From positions 365,161-429,160 of the forward strand of contig NZ_JBFDAE010000002.1 in assembly GCF_040720935.1 (NCBI RefSeq): DNA of 64,000 bases. The letters are read 5' to 3'. The notes under the pieces are model-generated. The model had not been told where the DNA came from. It saw only the letters and a program-made list of their open reading frames with translations, and ran no database searches. The DNA is from Jejuia sp040720935 (lineage in GTDB: Bacteria > Bacteroidota > Bacteroidia > Flavobacteriales > Flavobacteriaceae). The position numbers and the translations under genes were made by a program. Positions 1 to 8,114 of this stretch are shown here, in pieces (the stretch's first letter is position 1; every line of letters starts with the position of its first letter).

Positions 1-23
1 GTTATGTTTTTCTTTTCTATCAT

Positions 24-764
24 TTAAGTAAAAAATAATTTAGCACAGGCTATGATTAATACAAAGGACAAAATATACCGTAACCTTTGATTGTTAATTA
101 TTTTACTGCCATAATAACCCCCTAAAACACCTCCAATAAGTGCAATGGCAACTAATAAAAACGATGCTTTTTCAATGGTTACGCCACTATTTAATTGCCC
201 GATTAATCCTGATGCAGAATTTACCCAAATAAAAAGTGCGGAAACTGCTGCGGCTTCTTTCATTTTTCCCCAATGGAGCAACAAAATTACAGGCGTAAGT
301 ATGATGCCTCCGCCAATACCTATCAACCCAGAAAAGAACCCAATAACGCCACCAACTATCAGTCCTTGCCAGATTTTGATTTGTTTGATGTTATCAGTCT
401 CTCTTCCAAAAACATTCAACATTTTTAGAATGGCAAAAATTAATAATACTGCCAGTATTTTTTTATAGATTGAAGCATCTACTTCTAAAGTGCCACCAAT
501 ATATGCTAAAGGAATGGAAGCCATTGCAAATGCTAAAAACAGTTTCTTATTAAAATGGCCTGCTCTATAATAGTAATAAAATGCAATGCCAGCCACAAAA
601 ATGTTAAGCAATAGGGCGGTAGGTTTCATGCTTTCTGGCGCAAATGAAAACAATGCCATAAGGGCTAAATACCCACTCGCACCACCATGACCTACGCTAG
701 AATATAGAAACGATACTATCGGTAAGATGAGTAAAAAGAGGTATATGTTTTCGTTTTGTAACAT
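24..764 (-). CDS. TauE/SafE family sulfite/anion exporter
   Basis: This 246-residue, almost entirely hydrophobic protein shows the two glycine-rich repeats of the TauE/SafE family: SSVGHGGASG near residue 22 and GLIGIGGGIILTP near residue 145. About eight membrane helices are visible. The family exports sulfite, sulfoacetate or similar small anions, or imports sulfur compounds, across the inner membrane. It is the last gene of a minus-strand run (moeA, VOC protein, ModE-like regulator, this gene) with a 36-bp gap to the previous gene, so it is probably co-transcribed with molybdenum cofactor functions. Its substrate cannot be read from sequence. A role in oxyanion homeostasis (molybdate, sulfite) is inference from context only. 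Confidence 0.85.
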   Translation of the reverse strand: MLQNENIYLFLLILPIVSFLYSSVGHGGASGYLALMALFSFAPESMKPTALLLNIFVAGIAFYYYYRAGHFNKKLFLAFAMASIPLAYIGGTLEVDASIYKKILAVLLIFAILKMLNVFGRETDNIKQIKIWQGLIVGGVIGFFSGLIGIGGGIILTPVILLLHWGKMKEAAAVSALFIWVNSASGLIGQLNSGVTIEKASFLLVAIALIGGVLGGYYGSKIINNQRLRYILSFVLIIACAKLFFT

Positions 765-800
765 AAAAAAGTTAAAAGTGTATAAAGTGCGCTTAAGTAT

Positions 801-1139
801 TTAAAGTTGCTTAATTTTCTCAAGTTGTTTATCTAAAAACTTCCAGCAATTTTTATTGATTTCATCAAAAGCGATAACTAAGGATTTTCCGTATTCCGTT
901 AATTCTGCACCGCCACCACCTTTACCACCAATACTGTTTATAGTTACAGGTTTTTTTGCTGATTTATTAACAGAGTCTAACAGCTGCCATGCTTTTTTAT
1001 AGGATATATTTAAGGATTTTGCTGCTTTTGAAAGTGAACCTGTTTTTTGAATGGCCTTTAACAAATGTACGCGACCTTCTCCAAGGAGTACGTTTTCATC
1101 AGATTCTATCCAGATGCGACTTTTTATTTTGTAGCTCAT
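801..1139 (-). CDS. ModE N-terminal-type winged-helix regulator without molybdate-binding domain
   Basis: The 112-residue protein matches the DNA-binding half of ModE. It has a helix-turn-helix around GSLSKAAKSLNISYKKAW (residues 33-50) and the family-typical GGKGGGGAELTEYG wing and linker (residues 70-83). Full ModE proteins (about 260 residues) add two TOBE domains that bind molybdate. These are absent here, and the protein ends after one helix beyond the wing. It sits between the VOC and TauE genes in the moeA operon opposite the molybdoenzyme gene napA, so it probably controls molybdenum-related genes. How it would sense molybdate without TOBE domains is unclear. Stand-alone ModE-type winged helices are known in several phyla, so this is a variant and not a truncation. 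Confidence 0.85.
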   Translation of the reverse strand: MSYKIKSRIWIESDENVLLGEGRVHLLKAIQKTGSLSKAAKSLNISYKKAWQLLDSVNKSAKKPVTINSIGGKGGGGAELTEYGKSLVIAFDEINKNCWKFLDKQLEKIKQL

Positions 1140-1163
1140 AGCGTTTTCTATTGCTGTTTTTTG

Positions 1164-1562
1164 TTATGTCTCTTCATTTACCTGAGTCCCTATGGACCAA
1201 ATATTTCCAGCAAAATCCTTAAAACTTCCTCTTCTGTCTGGGTCACCGTCTCTTTCTTTGGGTGTTTCAAGGGGTTCACAACCTAAGTCCATCGCTTTTT
1301 CAAAAGTTTTGTCGACATCGGGAACGTAAATATGGGTCAGCAATTGATTTGGCGGAAATTTGTCTGATGCATTCCCAAACATAAGTACGGAATCGTCAAT
1401 TTTAATTTCGGCGTGCAAAATTGTGCCATCTGGTAAATCATATGTTCTCAATGCTTTTGCATCAAATATTTTCGTTAATAAATTAATCAGTTTTTTTGCA
1501 CCATCCACCACAAAATATGGAGATACTGAATTGTATCCGTTAGGTTTAAATTTTTCTTTCAT
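1164..1562 (-). CDS. VOC (glyoxalase/bleomycin-resistance fold) family protein
   Basis: This 132-residue protein has the paired beta-alpha-beta-beta-beta units of the vicinal oxygen chelate superfamily. It resembles the PhnB/YkcA-type branch: the N-terminal half ends in HAEIKIDDSVLMFGN and the C-terminal half in RRGSFKDFAGNIWSIGTQ. Many relatives are small dimeric proteins of unknown substrate. It lies 24 bp after moeA and 24 bp before the ModE-like gene, so it is part of the same operon. Nothing visible ties it to molybdenum chemistry, and no substrate or metal can be assigned. The fold call is firm, the function unknown. Confidence 0.85.
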   Translation of the reverse strand: MKEKFKPNGYNSVSPYFVVDGAKKLINLLTKIFDAKALRTYDLPDGTILHAEIKIDDSVLMFGNASDKFPPNQLLTHIYVPDVDKTFEKAMDLGCEPLETPKERDGDPDRRGSFKDFAGNIWSIGTQVNEET

Positions 1563-1586
1563 AGTTTATCCAGTTTTATTTTCATG

Positions 1587-2768
1587 TTAAACGACGGGTA
1601 ATAAAATAACTTCGGTTTCATCATGAATGTTAATTTTATTATCGTAATCCTTCATATAAACCAAAGCATTCGAAAGTGCAAAAGTCTGTAACATCGATGA
1701 GTTTTGTCCTTCTAAAATTTCAACGTTTCCTTCATTATATATAGCTTTTAAAAATTGCGGACGGTCGCCTCTTTTTTCAAATTTTGAAATAGATTTAGCT
1801 TTAACACGAGGTAATTCTAAATCTTCCCGGTTCATCATGTTTTGCAATGCGATATATACATACACATAAAAGCACGATAATGCCGCAGCAGGATTTCCGG
1901 GTAATGCGAAAATTTGGGTATCGTCTTTTTTTCCGAAGAATAAAGGTTTTCCGGGTTTCTGCTTTACTTTATAAAAGAGTTCTTCAACTTGCAGTTCTTT
2001 TAGTGCTTTTCCAACAAAATCGTAATCGCCAACAGATATTCCTCCAGTTATGATTACCAAATCATTTTTGTTGATAACAACTTTTAATTTTTCAACAGTT
2101 TTATCATAGTCGTCTTCAACTTTATGAAGCGTCACATCGTAAAATTTTAAACTATATAATGTACTCAATAACATTTTTGAATTGCTTTCGTAAATTTTAC
2201 CATACGTTAAATCTTGTCCAGCTTCAATCAATTCATTTCCTGTGGTTACAATGGCAATATTTGGTTTTTTCAAAACTGAAACTTCTGTAATCCCTAAAGA
2301 AATTAAATAACCGATAGCAGCAGGAGTGAGTTTTGTGCCTTTTTTTAAGGCGATAGCTCCAGTTTTTACTTGTTCTCCCAACGGACGAATATTATGTTCT
2401 AAAGGAATTTGATGTTCAACTGTGATGTTATTTCCATTCGATTCCACTTTCTCTTGCATCATAACAGCATTTGCAGCATCTGGAACTGGAGCTCCCGTAA
2501 AAATTCTAACGGCTTCTCCTTTTCTTAAAATAGGTTGATGGCCATCTCCAGCTTTAATTTCTCCAACTAAATTATAAGATAAACTATCATGCAAATTCAA
2601 TGCATAACCATCCATGGCGGATTGCCTGAACGGAGGCATATTGATAGGTGAATAAACATCTTCAAACAAAACATAACCACCAGCTTTTTCGACAGATTTA
2701 GTGGTTTCTTTTAAAAGCGGTTTTCCATTTTCTTTAACTATTGAAATGGCTTCGGAAATAGAAATCAT
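1587..2768 (-). CDS. moeA: Molybdopterin molybdenumtransferase MoeA
   Basis: MoeA inserts molybdate into adenylylated molybdopterin, the last common step of molybdenum cofactor synthesis in the cytoplasm. Family motifs are clear: PPFRQSAMDGYAL, TGAPVPDAANAVMM, TTGNELIEAG, the MoCF-domain GGISVGDYDFVG, KPGKPLFFG and ALPGNPAAALSCF. The length of 393 residues fits the family (about 400). I chose the ATG at 2768 because the protein then begins directly with the conserved first helix; an upstream TTG at 2795 would add nine unconserved residues. It is the first gene of the minus-strand operon and is divergent from napD across a 127-bp gap, which fits cofactor supply to the adjacent molybdoenzyme NapA. 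Confidence 0.95.
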   Translation of the reverse strand: MISISEAISIVKENGKPLLKETTKSVEKAGGYVLFEDVYSPINMPPFRQSAMDGYALNLHDSLSYNLVGEIKAGDGHQPILRKGEAVRIFTGAPVPDAANAVMMQEKVESNGNNITVEHQIPLEHNIRPLGEQVKTGAIALKKGTKLTPAAIGYLISLGITEVSVLKKPNIAIVTTGNELIEAGQDLTYGKIYESNSKMLLSTLYSLKFYDVTLHKVEDDYDKTVEKLKVVINKNDLVIITGGISVGDYDFVGKALKELQVEELFYKVKQKPGKPLFFGKKDDTQIFALPGNPAAALSCFYVYVYIALQNMMNREDLELPRVKAKSISKFEKRGDRPQFLKAIYNEGNVEILEGQNSSMLQTFALSNALVYMKDYDNKINIHDETEVILLPVV

Positions 2769-2824
2769 AAGTTGTTTTTCGTTATATCCTAGCAAATATA
2801 GCGAATTGATTTTTTATTATTATA

Positions 2825-2836
2825 TGACATTTGTCA
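2825..2836. promoter_or_regulatory. Candidate FNR-type operator between moeA and napD
   Basis: The sequence TGACATTTGTCA is an inverted repeat with TGAC-N4-GTCA geometry, the spacing of FNR/DNR-type sites (TTGAT-N4-ATCAA). It lies in the divergent moeA-napD intergenic region, about 60 bp before the napD start. The spacing and position are seen; binding by the Crp/Fnr protein encoded at 9482-10231 is inference. That protein's own flanking palindromes have a different 5-6-5 geometry. Confidence 0.35.
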
Positions 2837-2895
2837 CTTTATTTTTTCTTAAATTGATAGAGATTTACACTTTAGATAAAAAATATGGACATCTT

Positions 2896-3135
2896 ATGCC
2901 AATAAAAAGTTACTTAGCACATCCACATGACGGTAAAAAAACAGAACTCATTGATGCGTTATCCCATATAAATAACTGCGATGTTATCCCTGCAGAAAAT
3001 CAAGATTTACTTATTCTAGTAACCGAGACCGAAAACAAATTCGAAGACGAAAATTTAAAAGAACAAATAGAAGCCATTGCCAGTTTAAAATTACTGGCGA
3101 TGGTTTCAGGATTTGATACACCTAAACAAAATTAA
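2896..3135 (+). CDS. napD: NapD-family chaperone for NapA maturation
   Basis: The real gene starts at the internal ATG at 2896 (79 residues). The longer open frame beginning at 2701 runs through the moeA promoter on the opposite strand. The protein matches the small ferredoxin-fold NapD family: an opening beta strand (MPIKSYLAHP), a helix, the central CDVIPAENQDLLILVTE strand pair, and a second helix (LKEQIEAIASLKLLAMVSG). NapD binds the twin-arginine signal of NapA and holds it in the cytoplasm until the molybdenum cofactor is loaded. It ends two bases before the napA start, fitting an obligate chaperone-client pair. Similarity to NapD is at the pattern level, and the context makes it firm. 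Confidence 0.85.
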   Translation: MPIKSYLAHPHDGKKTELIDALSHINNCDVIPAENQDLLILVTETENKFEDENLKEQIEAIASLKLLAMVSGFDTPKQN

Positions 3136-3137
3136 GT

Positions 3138-5465
3138 ATGTACACCTCGTTAACAAACCGACGTAGTTTTATAAAGAAAATGGCAATCATGTCTGCAATG
3201 ACAGCAGCAGCCACCATGTTTCCGGGCATTTTATTTGCGGATGAACAAGAAAAAAACCTGCCAAAAGGCGGAAATTTAGATTGGAAAAAAGCCCCATGTA
3301 GATTTTGCGGGGTAGGCTGTGGTGTGTTGGTGGGCATCGATAATGGAAAGGCAGTTGCTGTTAAAGGCGATCCAAAATCGCCTGTAAATAAAGGTTTGTG
3401 TTGTGTAAAAGGATATCATTCCGTGATGTCCATTTATGGGAAGGATCGATTGACTAAGCCATTAGTAAAAAAGAACGGCAGATACGTAGAAACCTCCATG
3501 AAGGAAGCTTTAGACTTAATTGCTTCTAAAATGAAGGAAACCATAAAAGACCATGGTAAAGATTCAGTTTCCATTTATGGTTCTGGACAATGGACCATTC
3601 CTGATGGCTATGTAGCTTCAAAATTGTTTAAGGGTTGTATAGGCACAAATAACGTTGAGGCCAATGCGCGATTGTGTATGGCGAGTGCGGTTACAGGGTT
3701 CTTAACGTCTTTTGGTTTGGATGAACCTATGGGCTGTTATGAAGATATCGATCATGCTGATGTGTTTGTGCTTTGGGGCAATAATATGGCAGAAATGCAT
3801 CCCGTATTATTTTCAAGATTATTGGATCAGCGCTTAAAAAGAGGTGTTAAAATTATAGATTTTGCTACCAGAACCACGCGTACGAGTATGGCGGCAGATA
3901 AGTCGATTATTTTTCAGCCCAATACGGATTTAGCGGTTGCCAATGCCATTTGTTATGAAATTATAAAAAACGGATGGGTCAATAAGTCGTTCGTTGAAAA
4001 GCATTGTAGTTTCAGTAAAGGACTTACAGATATGGGTTACGGACTTGAAGATAACTACAAGTTTACAGATAAACCAGAGCAAATAGATTTTGAAGCCTAT
4101 AAAAAATTCCTAGAAGATTATTCGCCTGAAAAAGTTGAAAAACTATCGGGTGTTTCGGCTAAGGACATAAAATATATGGCTGCTTATTATGGCGATCCTA
4201 ACAAGAAAGTGATGTCGCTATGGTGTATGGGCATGAACCAGCACACAAGAGGGACTTGGATAAACAACTTAGTGTATAACATTCACTTATTAACAGGAAA
4301 AATTTCAACTCCGGGTAACAGTCCGTTCTCTTTAACAGGGCAACCTAGTGCTTGTGGTACGGTAAGGGAAGTGGGAACTTTAACCCATAAATTGCCTCAT
4401 GGTGTGGTCATGAACGAGGAACATAGAAAACATGCTGCCGAAATTTGGGATGTTCCTGTTGAAAATATCGATCCGAAACCAACCTATCATACGGTTGAAA
4501 TGTTTAGGGCTTTGGATAGAGGCGATATAAAATTCATGTGGATTCAGGTTACCAATCCAATGGTTACAATGCCTAAACTGAAGCGCTATAGAGACGCTAC
4601 TAAAAAAGAAGGACGATTTATCGTAGTTTCTGATATCTACCCAACACCAACAACCGATATTGCCGATGTGATCTTACCATCAGCCATGTGGATAGAGCGC
4701 GAAGGAATGTATGGAAATTCAGAACGCCGCACACAGTATTTTGAACAAATGATACAGCCGTCAGGAGAGGCTATGAGCGATACTTGGCAAATCATTGAAG
4801 TGGCAAAACGCCTAGGTTACGAAAAACAATTCTACTATAAAGAAGACACCCATATTGAAGAAATATATAACGAATACAGAAGGCATCATGAAGGCAAAAA
4901 ACACGCGATGGCACCTTTAGAAGTTTTAAAATCACAACCTGGAGCGCAATGGCCTTATGTGGATGGCAAATCTACCCAATGGCGCTTTAATGCAGAATAT
5001 GACCCTGCATGTAGTAATGGGGAGAAATTCCATTTTTATGGAAAACCTGACGGAAGAGCGGTCATATGGCAACGTCCGTATGAGCCCGCTCCCGAAGTGC
5101 CGGATAGCGAGTATCCGTTCTGGTTATCTACAGGTCGTGTTATTGAGCATTGGCATTCAGGATCCATGACAAGAAGAATTCCAGTATTGCATAAAGCGGT
5201 GCCCCATTCTTATGTGGAGTTAAATCCACAACAAGCCAAAGACATGCAAATAAGAACAGGGGATAAAGTAAAACTGACTACCAGACGTGGCGAAATCATA
5301 TTACCGGCATCGGTAAATGAAAGAGGTGTGCCAGAAAGGAATCAGGTGTTTGTGCCTTTCTTTGATGAAAATATGTTGATAAATGACATTACTTTAGACG
5401 CTTTTTGTCCCATTTCAAAACAGCCCGATTATAAAAAATGTGCCGTTAAAGTTGAAAAAGTATAA
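3138..5465 (+). CDS. napA: Periplasmic nitrate reductase catalytic subunit NapA
   Basis: NapA reduces nitrate to nitrite in the periplasm using a bis-MGD molybdenum centre and one [4Fe-4S] cluster. A Tat signal is visible (RRSFIKK at residues 8-14, then an alanine-rich stretch). The cluster cysteines are C54, C57, C61 and C89 in CRFCGVGCGV and GLCCVKGY. The molybdenum ligand is C180 in RLCMASAVTGF, the NapA signature. At 775 residues it is closer to the short NapA of Desulfovibrio than to the roughly 830-residue enteric form. It follows napD by 2 bp and precedes the cytochrome gene napB by 3 bp. No assimilatory or Nar features are seen. Confidence 0.97.
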   Translation: MYTSLTNRRSFIKKMAIMSAMTAAATMFPGILFADEQEKNLPKGGNLDWKKAPCRFCGVGCGVLVGIDNGKAVAVKGDPKSPVNKGLCCVKGYHSVMSIYGKDRLTKPLVKKNGRYVETSMKEALDLIASKMKETIKDHGKDSVSIYGSGQWTIPDGYVASKLFKGCIGTNNVEANARLCMASAVTGFLTSFGLDEPMGCYEDIDHADVFVLWGNNMAEMHPVLFSRLLDQRLKRGVKIIDFATRTTRTSMAADKSIIFQPNTDLAVANAICYEIIKNGWVNKSFVEKHCSFSKGLTDMGYGLEDNYKFTDKPEQIDFEAYKKFLEDYSPEKVEKLSGVSAKDIKYMAAYYGDPNKKVMSLWCMGMNQHTRGTWINNLVYNIHLLTGKISTPGNSPFSLTGQPSACGTVREVGTLTHKLPHGVVMNEEHRKHAAEIWDVPVENIDPKPTYHTVEMFRALDRGDIKFMWIQVTNPMVTMPKLKRYRDATKKEGRFIVVSDIYPTPTTDIADVILPSAMWIEREGMYGNSERRTQYFEQMIQPSGEAMSDTWQIIEVAKRLGYEKQFYYKEDTHIEEIYNEYRRHHEGKKHAMAPLEVLKSQPGAQWPYVDGKSTQWRFNAEYDPACSNGEKFHFYGKPDGRAVIWQRPYEPAPEVPDSEYPFWLSTGRVIEHWHSGSMTRRIPVLHKAVPHSYVELNPQQAKDMQIRTGDKVKLTTRRGEIILPASVNERGVPERNQVFVPFFDENMLINDITLDAFCPISKQPDYKKCAVKVEKV

Positions 5466-5468
5466 TCT

Positions 5469-6161
5469 ATGAAGCGATTAGGTATCATATCATTATTTGT
5501 CATTCTGTTTATAGCCTTTATCTGGGTTTGGAATTTCAGTTATCAAACGGGACGGGAAGAAGCTTATATTCCTGTTGAGAGTGAGAACCCAATAACTTTA
5601 ATTCCTTCGGAAACGGGAGTGTTTCAGCGATCGCAATATGCCTTGGATTATGCCAATATGCCCGTTGATGAAAACCATCAAAGAAGTTTAAAGGATTATT
5701 ATAAGAACCGAGCGTTTCATGGTGCACCACCAAGTATTCCACATCCTGTTTCTAATGAGCGCAGCATGGGAGAAAATGTGTGTTTGAAATGTCATCAAAA
5801 CGGTGGATTCGTAAATAAGTTTGATGCGTACGCACCTGTAACGCCACATCCTGAAATGGTAAATTGTAGGCAATGTCATGTGCCACAGCACACCGAGCAA
5901 TTATTTAAAGGCACAAATTTTTATAAAGTTGAAGCGCCACAAGTTGGAGTTAATAATGCGCTTCAAGGCAGTCCGCCTGTAATTCCGCATCAAGTTCAGA
6001 TGCATGAAAATTGTTTATCATGTCATGCAGGCCCTAGTGCGCCTAAGGAAATTAGGGTAACACATCCAGAGCGCATCAATTGCAGACAATGCCACGTGCC
6101 AAACAATAAAGAGATGACCGATATAGGAATTTTTAAAAGAGCTATTAATAGCCCACAATAA
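5469..6161 (+). CDS. napB: Tetraheme, membrane-anchored NapB-like cytochrome c subunit
   Basis: NapB passes electrons to NapA. Standard NapB is about 150 residues with two hemes. This protein has 230 residues and four CXXCH sites: residues 105-109, 133-137, 182-186 and 205-209. Two similar modules are apparent. Module one (residues 86-140) carries PPSIPHPV, CLKCH, TPHPE and NCRQCHVPQ. Module two (167-212) carries PPVIPHQV, CLSCH, THPER and NCRQCHVPN. This points to internal duplication of a diheme NapB unit. Residues 4-22 form an uncleaved-looking hydrophobic anchor. It sits 3 bp after napA and 4 bp before a second cytochrome gene. NapB identity comes from the module pattern and context; the four-heme count is directly seen. 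Confidence 0.88.
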   Translation: MKRLGIISLFVILFIAFIWVWNFSYQTGREEAYIPVESENPITLIPSETGVFQRSQYALDYANMPVDENHQRSLKDYYKNRAFHGAPPSIPHPVSNERSMGENVCLKCHQNGGFVNKFDAYAPVTPHPEMVNCRQCHVPQHTEQLFKGTNFYKVEAPQVGVNNALQGSPPVIPHQVQMHENCLSCHAGPSAPKEIRVTHPERINCRQCHVPNNKEMTDIGIFKRAINSPQ

Positions 6162-6165
6162 TTAT

Positions 6166-6777
6166 ATGATGAACAAAATAGTTTATAGCTTTATTCTTTT
6201 AGTCGCTTTATGTTCATGTAAACATGGAGAAGGCGAATATCATGGTGTAACCGATAAAATTGAAGCTGAAGGCAGAAATTATCATGGCACTTCTATTTCA
6301 TCAGAAAAATATTTAGAGGGGATTGAAACTATAGAGATTACTGAAGGAGAGCACACGTTTTTAATTCCAGAACGAAGAGGTCAGATCACATCTTATGCTT
6401 GTACCGAGTGTCATTCAAAACCGCTTCAACAAATGCAAAGTAGGGATGCTAAAAAAGCCCATTGGGATATTAAGTTGGTGCATGCAAACAAAAACACCAT
6501 GAATTGTATTACCTGTCATAATCCTGATAATATGGATAATTTAAAAAGTTTGACGGGGCATAGCATCGATTTTAATAACAGTTACAATTTATGTAACCAA
6601 TGCCACACCAAACAATTTGAAGATTGGAAAGGTGGCGCACATGGAAAACGTATTGGTGGTTGGGCGCCTCCAAGGGCATCTATGACCTGTGTGAATTGCC
6701 ATAATCCGCATAAGCCTCAAATTGCGAGTAAGTGGCCAGCACGATTTAATACAGAAACAGTAAAAGAACGGGAATAA
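6166..6777 (+). CDS. Tetraheme c-type cytochrome lipoprotein of the nap operon
   Basis: This 203-residue protein has a lipoprotein signal (LLVALCSC, lipid cysteine probably C18) and four CXXCH heme sites at residues 79-83, 114-118, 143-147 and 175-179. Further histidines that could be distal ligands lie between them (for example H99, H106, H132, H159). It has no NapC/NirT-type N-terminal helix, so it is not NapC. Its place between napB and the ferredoxin/NrfD genes resembles the multiheme cytochrome subunit of Qrc and alternative complex III. It is therefore the likely link between a membrane quinol dehydrogenase and NapB. The heme count is direct evidence; the electron path is inference. Confidence 0.85.
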   Translation: MMNKIVYSFILLVALCSCKHGEGEYHGVTDKIEAEGRNYHGTSISSEKYLEGIETIEITEGEHTFLIPERRGQITSYACTECHSKPLQQMQSRDAKKAHWDIKLVHANKNTMNCITCHNPDNMDNLKSLTGHSIDFNNSYNLCNQCHTKQFEDWKGGAHGKRIGGWAPPRASMTCVNCHNPHKPQIASKWPARFNTETVKERE

Positions 6778-6815
6778 TTAAAAACTTCATAATAGGTTTT
6801 AATAATATATAAGGT

Positions 6816-7943
6816 ATGGGTAGCAATAGCAAAAAATGGTTTTCTTTAAATTTAGGTAAGAAGGAACAAGAACCTTCGGGGGCTTGTGGCTGCGGAAAAA
6901 CGGCTGGAGGATGTGGATCCCATTCAGAACCTCCTCAAATGACAGATGAAGAATTTGCAGAAGCGGCTATTAATGCTTCCATCGGAGAAGAGCGTACCAA
7001 AGATGGATTTGATCAGGTGTTTGAGGTTAAAATGGACAGACGTACAGCTTTTAAAAAGCTAACGGCTAGTTTATTGATTGGGGCAGGAGCGGTTAGCACA
7101 TCTTGTAGTGTGGTTAGTGGTGAGGAAAGTAAGGAAAAAGCGCAAATAGATTGGGAAGAACAATTTAAGGGCAACTATAAATTGATGGATGATAAGGAGA
7201 AGAAAGGTACTGTAGAAAGATTGATGCGTTCGTATGAATTGAGAACGGGAAAAAATATTAGTATGTCTTCTAAAAATGCCGAAGACGATGTCCTGTTTGG
7301 TTATGCTTTCAACATTTCAAAGTGTCAAGGCTATATGGATTGTGTGAATGCCTGTGTTGAGGAAAATAACCAAGATAGGGATTCGCAAATGCAATACATC
7401 AGGATCCATGAAATGAAAGACGGCAAAGGTTTTAATTTTAATGAAGCCGATGATAATTATTACCATGAAGTTCCTGCTGAAGGTCATTTTTATATGGGAA
7501 CACAATGTTTTCATTGCGATAATCCACCATGTGTTGAGGTGTGTCCTGTATCGGCAACATGGAGAGAGGACGATGGTTTGGTAGTGATAGATTATGATTG
7601 GTGCGTGGGTTGCCGCTACTGTATGGCTGCTTGCCCATATGATGGCAGGCGCTTTAATTGGAGCAAACCAGAAGTGCCAGAAACGGAAATCAATAAAAAC
7701 CAACATTATTTAGGAAACCGAATGCGCAAAAAGGGTGTGATGGAAAAATGTACATTTTGTGTACAACGTTCCAGAGCTGGTAAAAACCCTGCTTGTGTTG
7801 AAGCGTGCCCAACTGGCGCCAGAATTTTTGGAAATTTATTGGACCCAGATAGTACCATTAGATGGGTTTTAGAAAATAAAAAGGTATTTCGATTGAAAGA
7901 AGATTTAGGTACGGAGCCTAAGTTCTGGTATTTTATGGACTAG
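6816..7943 (+). CDS. Four-cluster 4Fe-4S ferredoxin subunit (NrfC/DmsB/ActB-like) with internal Tat-like motif
   Basis: This 375-residue protein carries the cysteine ladder of DmsB/NrfC/PsrB-type subunits: KCQGYMDCVNAC, QCFHCDNPPCVEVCP, WCVGCRYCMAACP and KCTFCVQRSR with PACVEACP, enough for four [4Fe-4S] clusters. A twin-arginine motif (DRRTAFKKL, RR at residues 75-76) is followed by a hydrophobic stretch ending at C97, but it lies 74 residues from the N-terminus. An internal Tat-like motif behind a long leader is also seen in ActB of alternative complex III. The leader contains a glycine-cysteine motif (ACGCGKTAGGCG; C24, C26, C33). With the NrfD-type gene downstream it should form a quinol:cytochrome electron-transfer module feeding Nap. 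Confidence 0.9.
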   Translation: MGSNSKKWFSLNLGKKEQEPSGACGCGKTAGGCGSHSEPPQMTDEEFAEAAINASIGEERTKDGFDQVFEVKMDRRTAFKKLTASLLIGAGAVSTSCSVVSGEESKEKAQIDWEEQFKGNYKLMDDKEKKGTVERLMRSYELRTGKNISMSSKNAEDDVLFGYAFNISKCQGYMDCVNACVEENNQDRDSQMQYIRIHEMKDGKGFNFNEADDNYYHEVPAEGHFYMGTQCFHCDNPPCVEVCPVSATWREDDGLVVIDYDWCVGCRYCMAACPYDGRRFNWSKPEVPETEINKNQHYLGNRMRKKGVMEKCTFCVQRSRAGKNPACVEACPTGARIFGNLLDPDSTIRWVLENKKVFRLKEDLGTEPKFWYFMD

Positions 7944-7989
7944 TTGGCAAATAGTTATGCAGATTGCGGACTGAATACTGGTTATTGCG

Positions 7990-8084
7990 TACTAACCCCC
8001 GTTAGGGATTGAACGGTCTGTTTGAGCTCCCCGACGTAGGAGGGAGCGAGTAGTGAAAGCCCGACCCTTGTGGTAACGCCCAAA
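7990..8084. repeat. Composite palindromic intergenic element, copy 1
   Basis: The 171-bp gap between the ferredoxin and NrfD genes is noticeably more GC-rich than its flanks. It contains a TTAGGGATTGAACGG block, a region of short inverted C/G runs, and a closing block AAAGCCCGACC followed by GGTAACGCCCAAA. The same opening and closing blocks recur in the same order at 22665-22856. This is a dispersed repeat lying inside an operon. Whether it acts as an RNA structure, an attenuator or is merely mobile cannot be told. Confidence 0.6.
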
Positions 8085-8114
8085 TGAAAATATAGAGTTT
8101 TTAATAAAATTTAT

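Noticed and set aside
145..468. Plus-strand open frame over the TauE gene
   Set aside because: It lies antisense to a clear TauE/SafE coding sequence and has no recognisable family pattern.
2701..2895. Extended upstream part of the napD frame
   Set aside because: It runs through the moeA start region and has no NapD-like sequence; the conserved protein starts at the ATG at 2896.
6166..6777. Call as NapC
   Set aside because: It lacks the NapC/NirT N-terminal membrane helix and has a lipoprotein signal instead.
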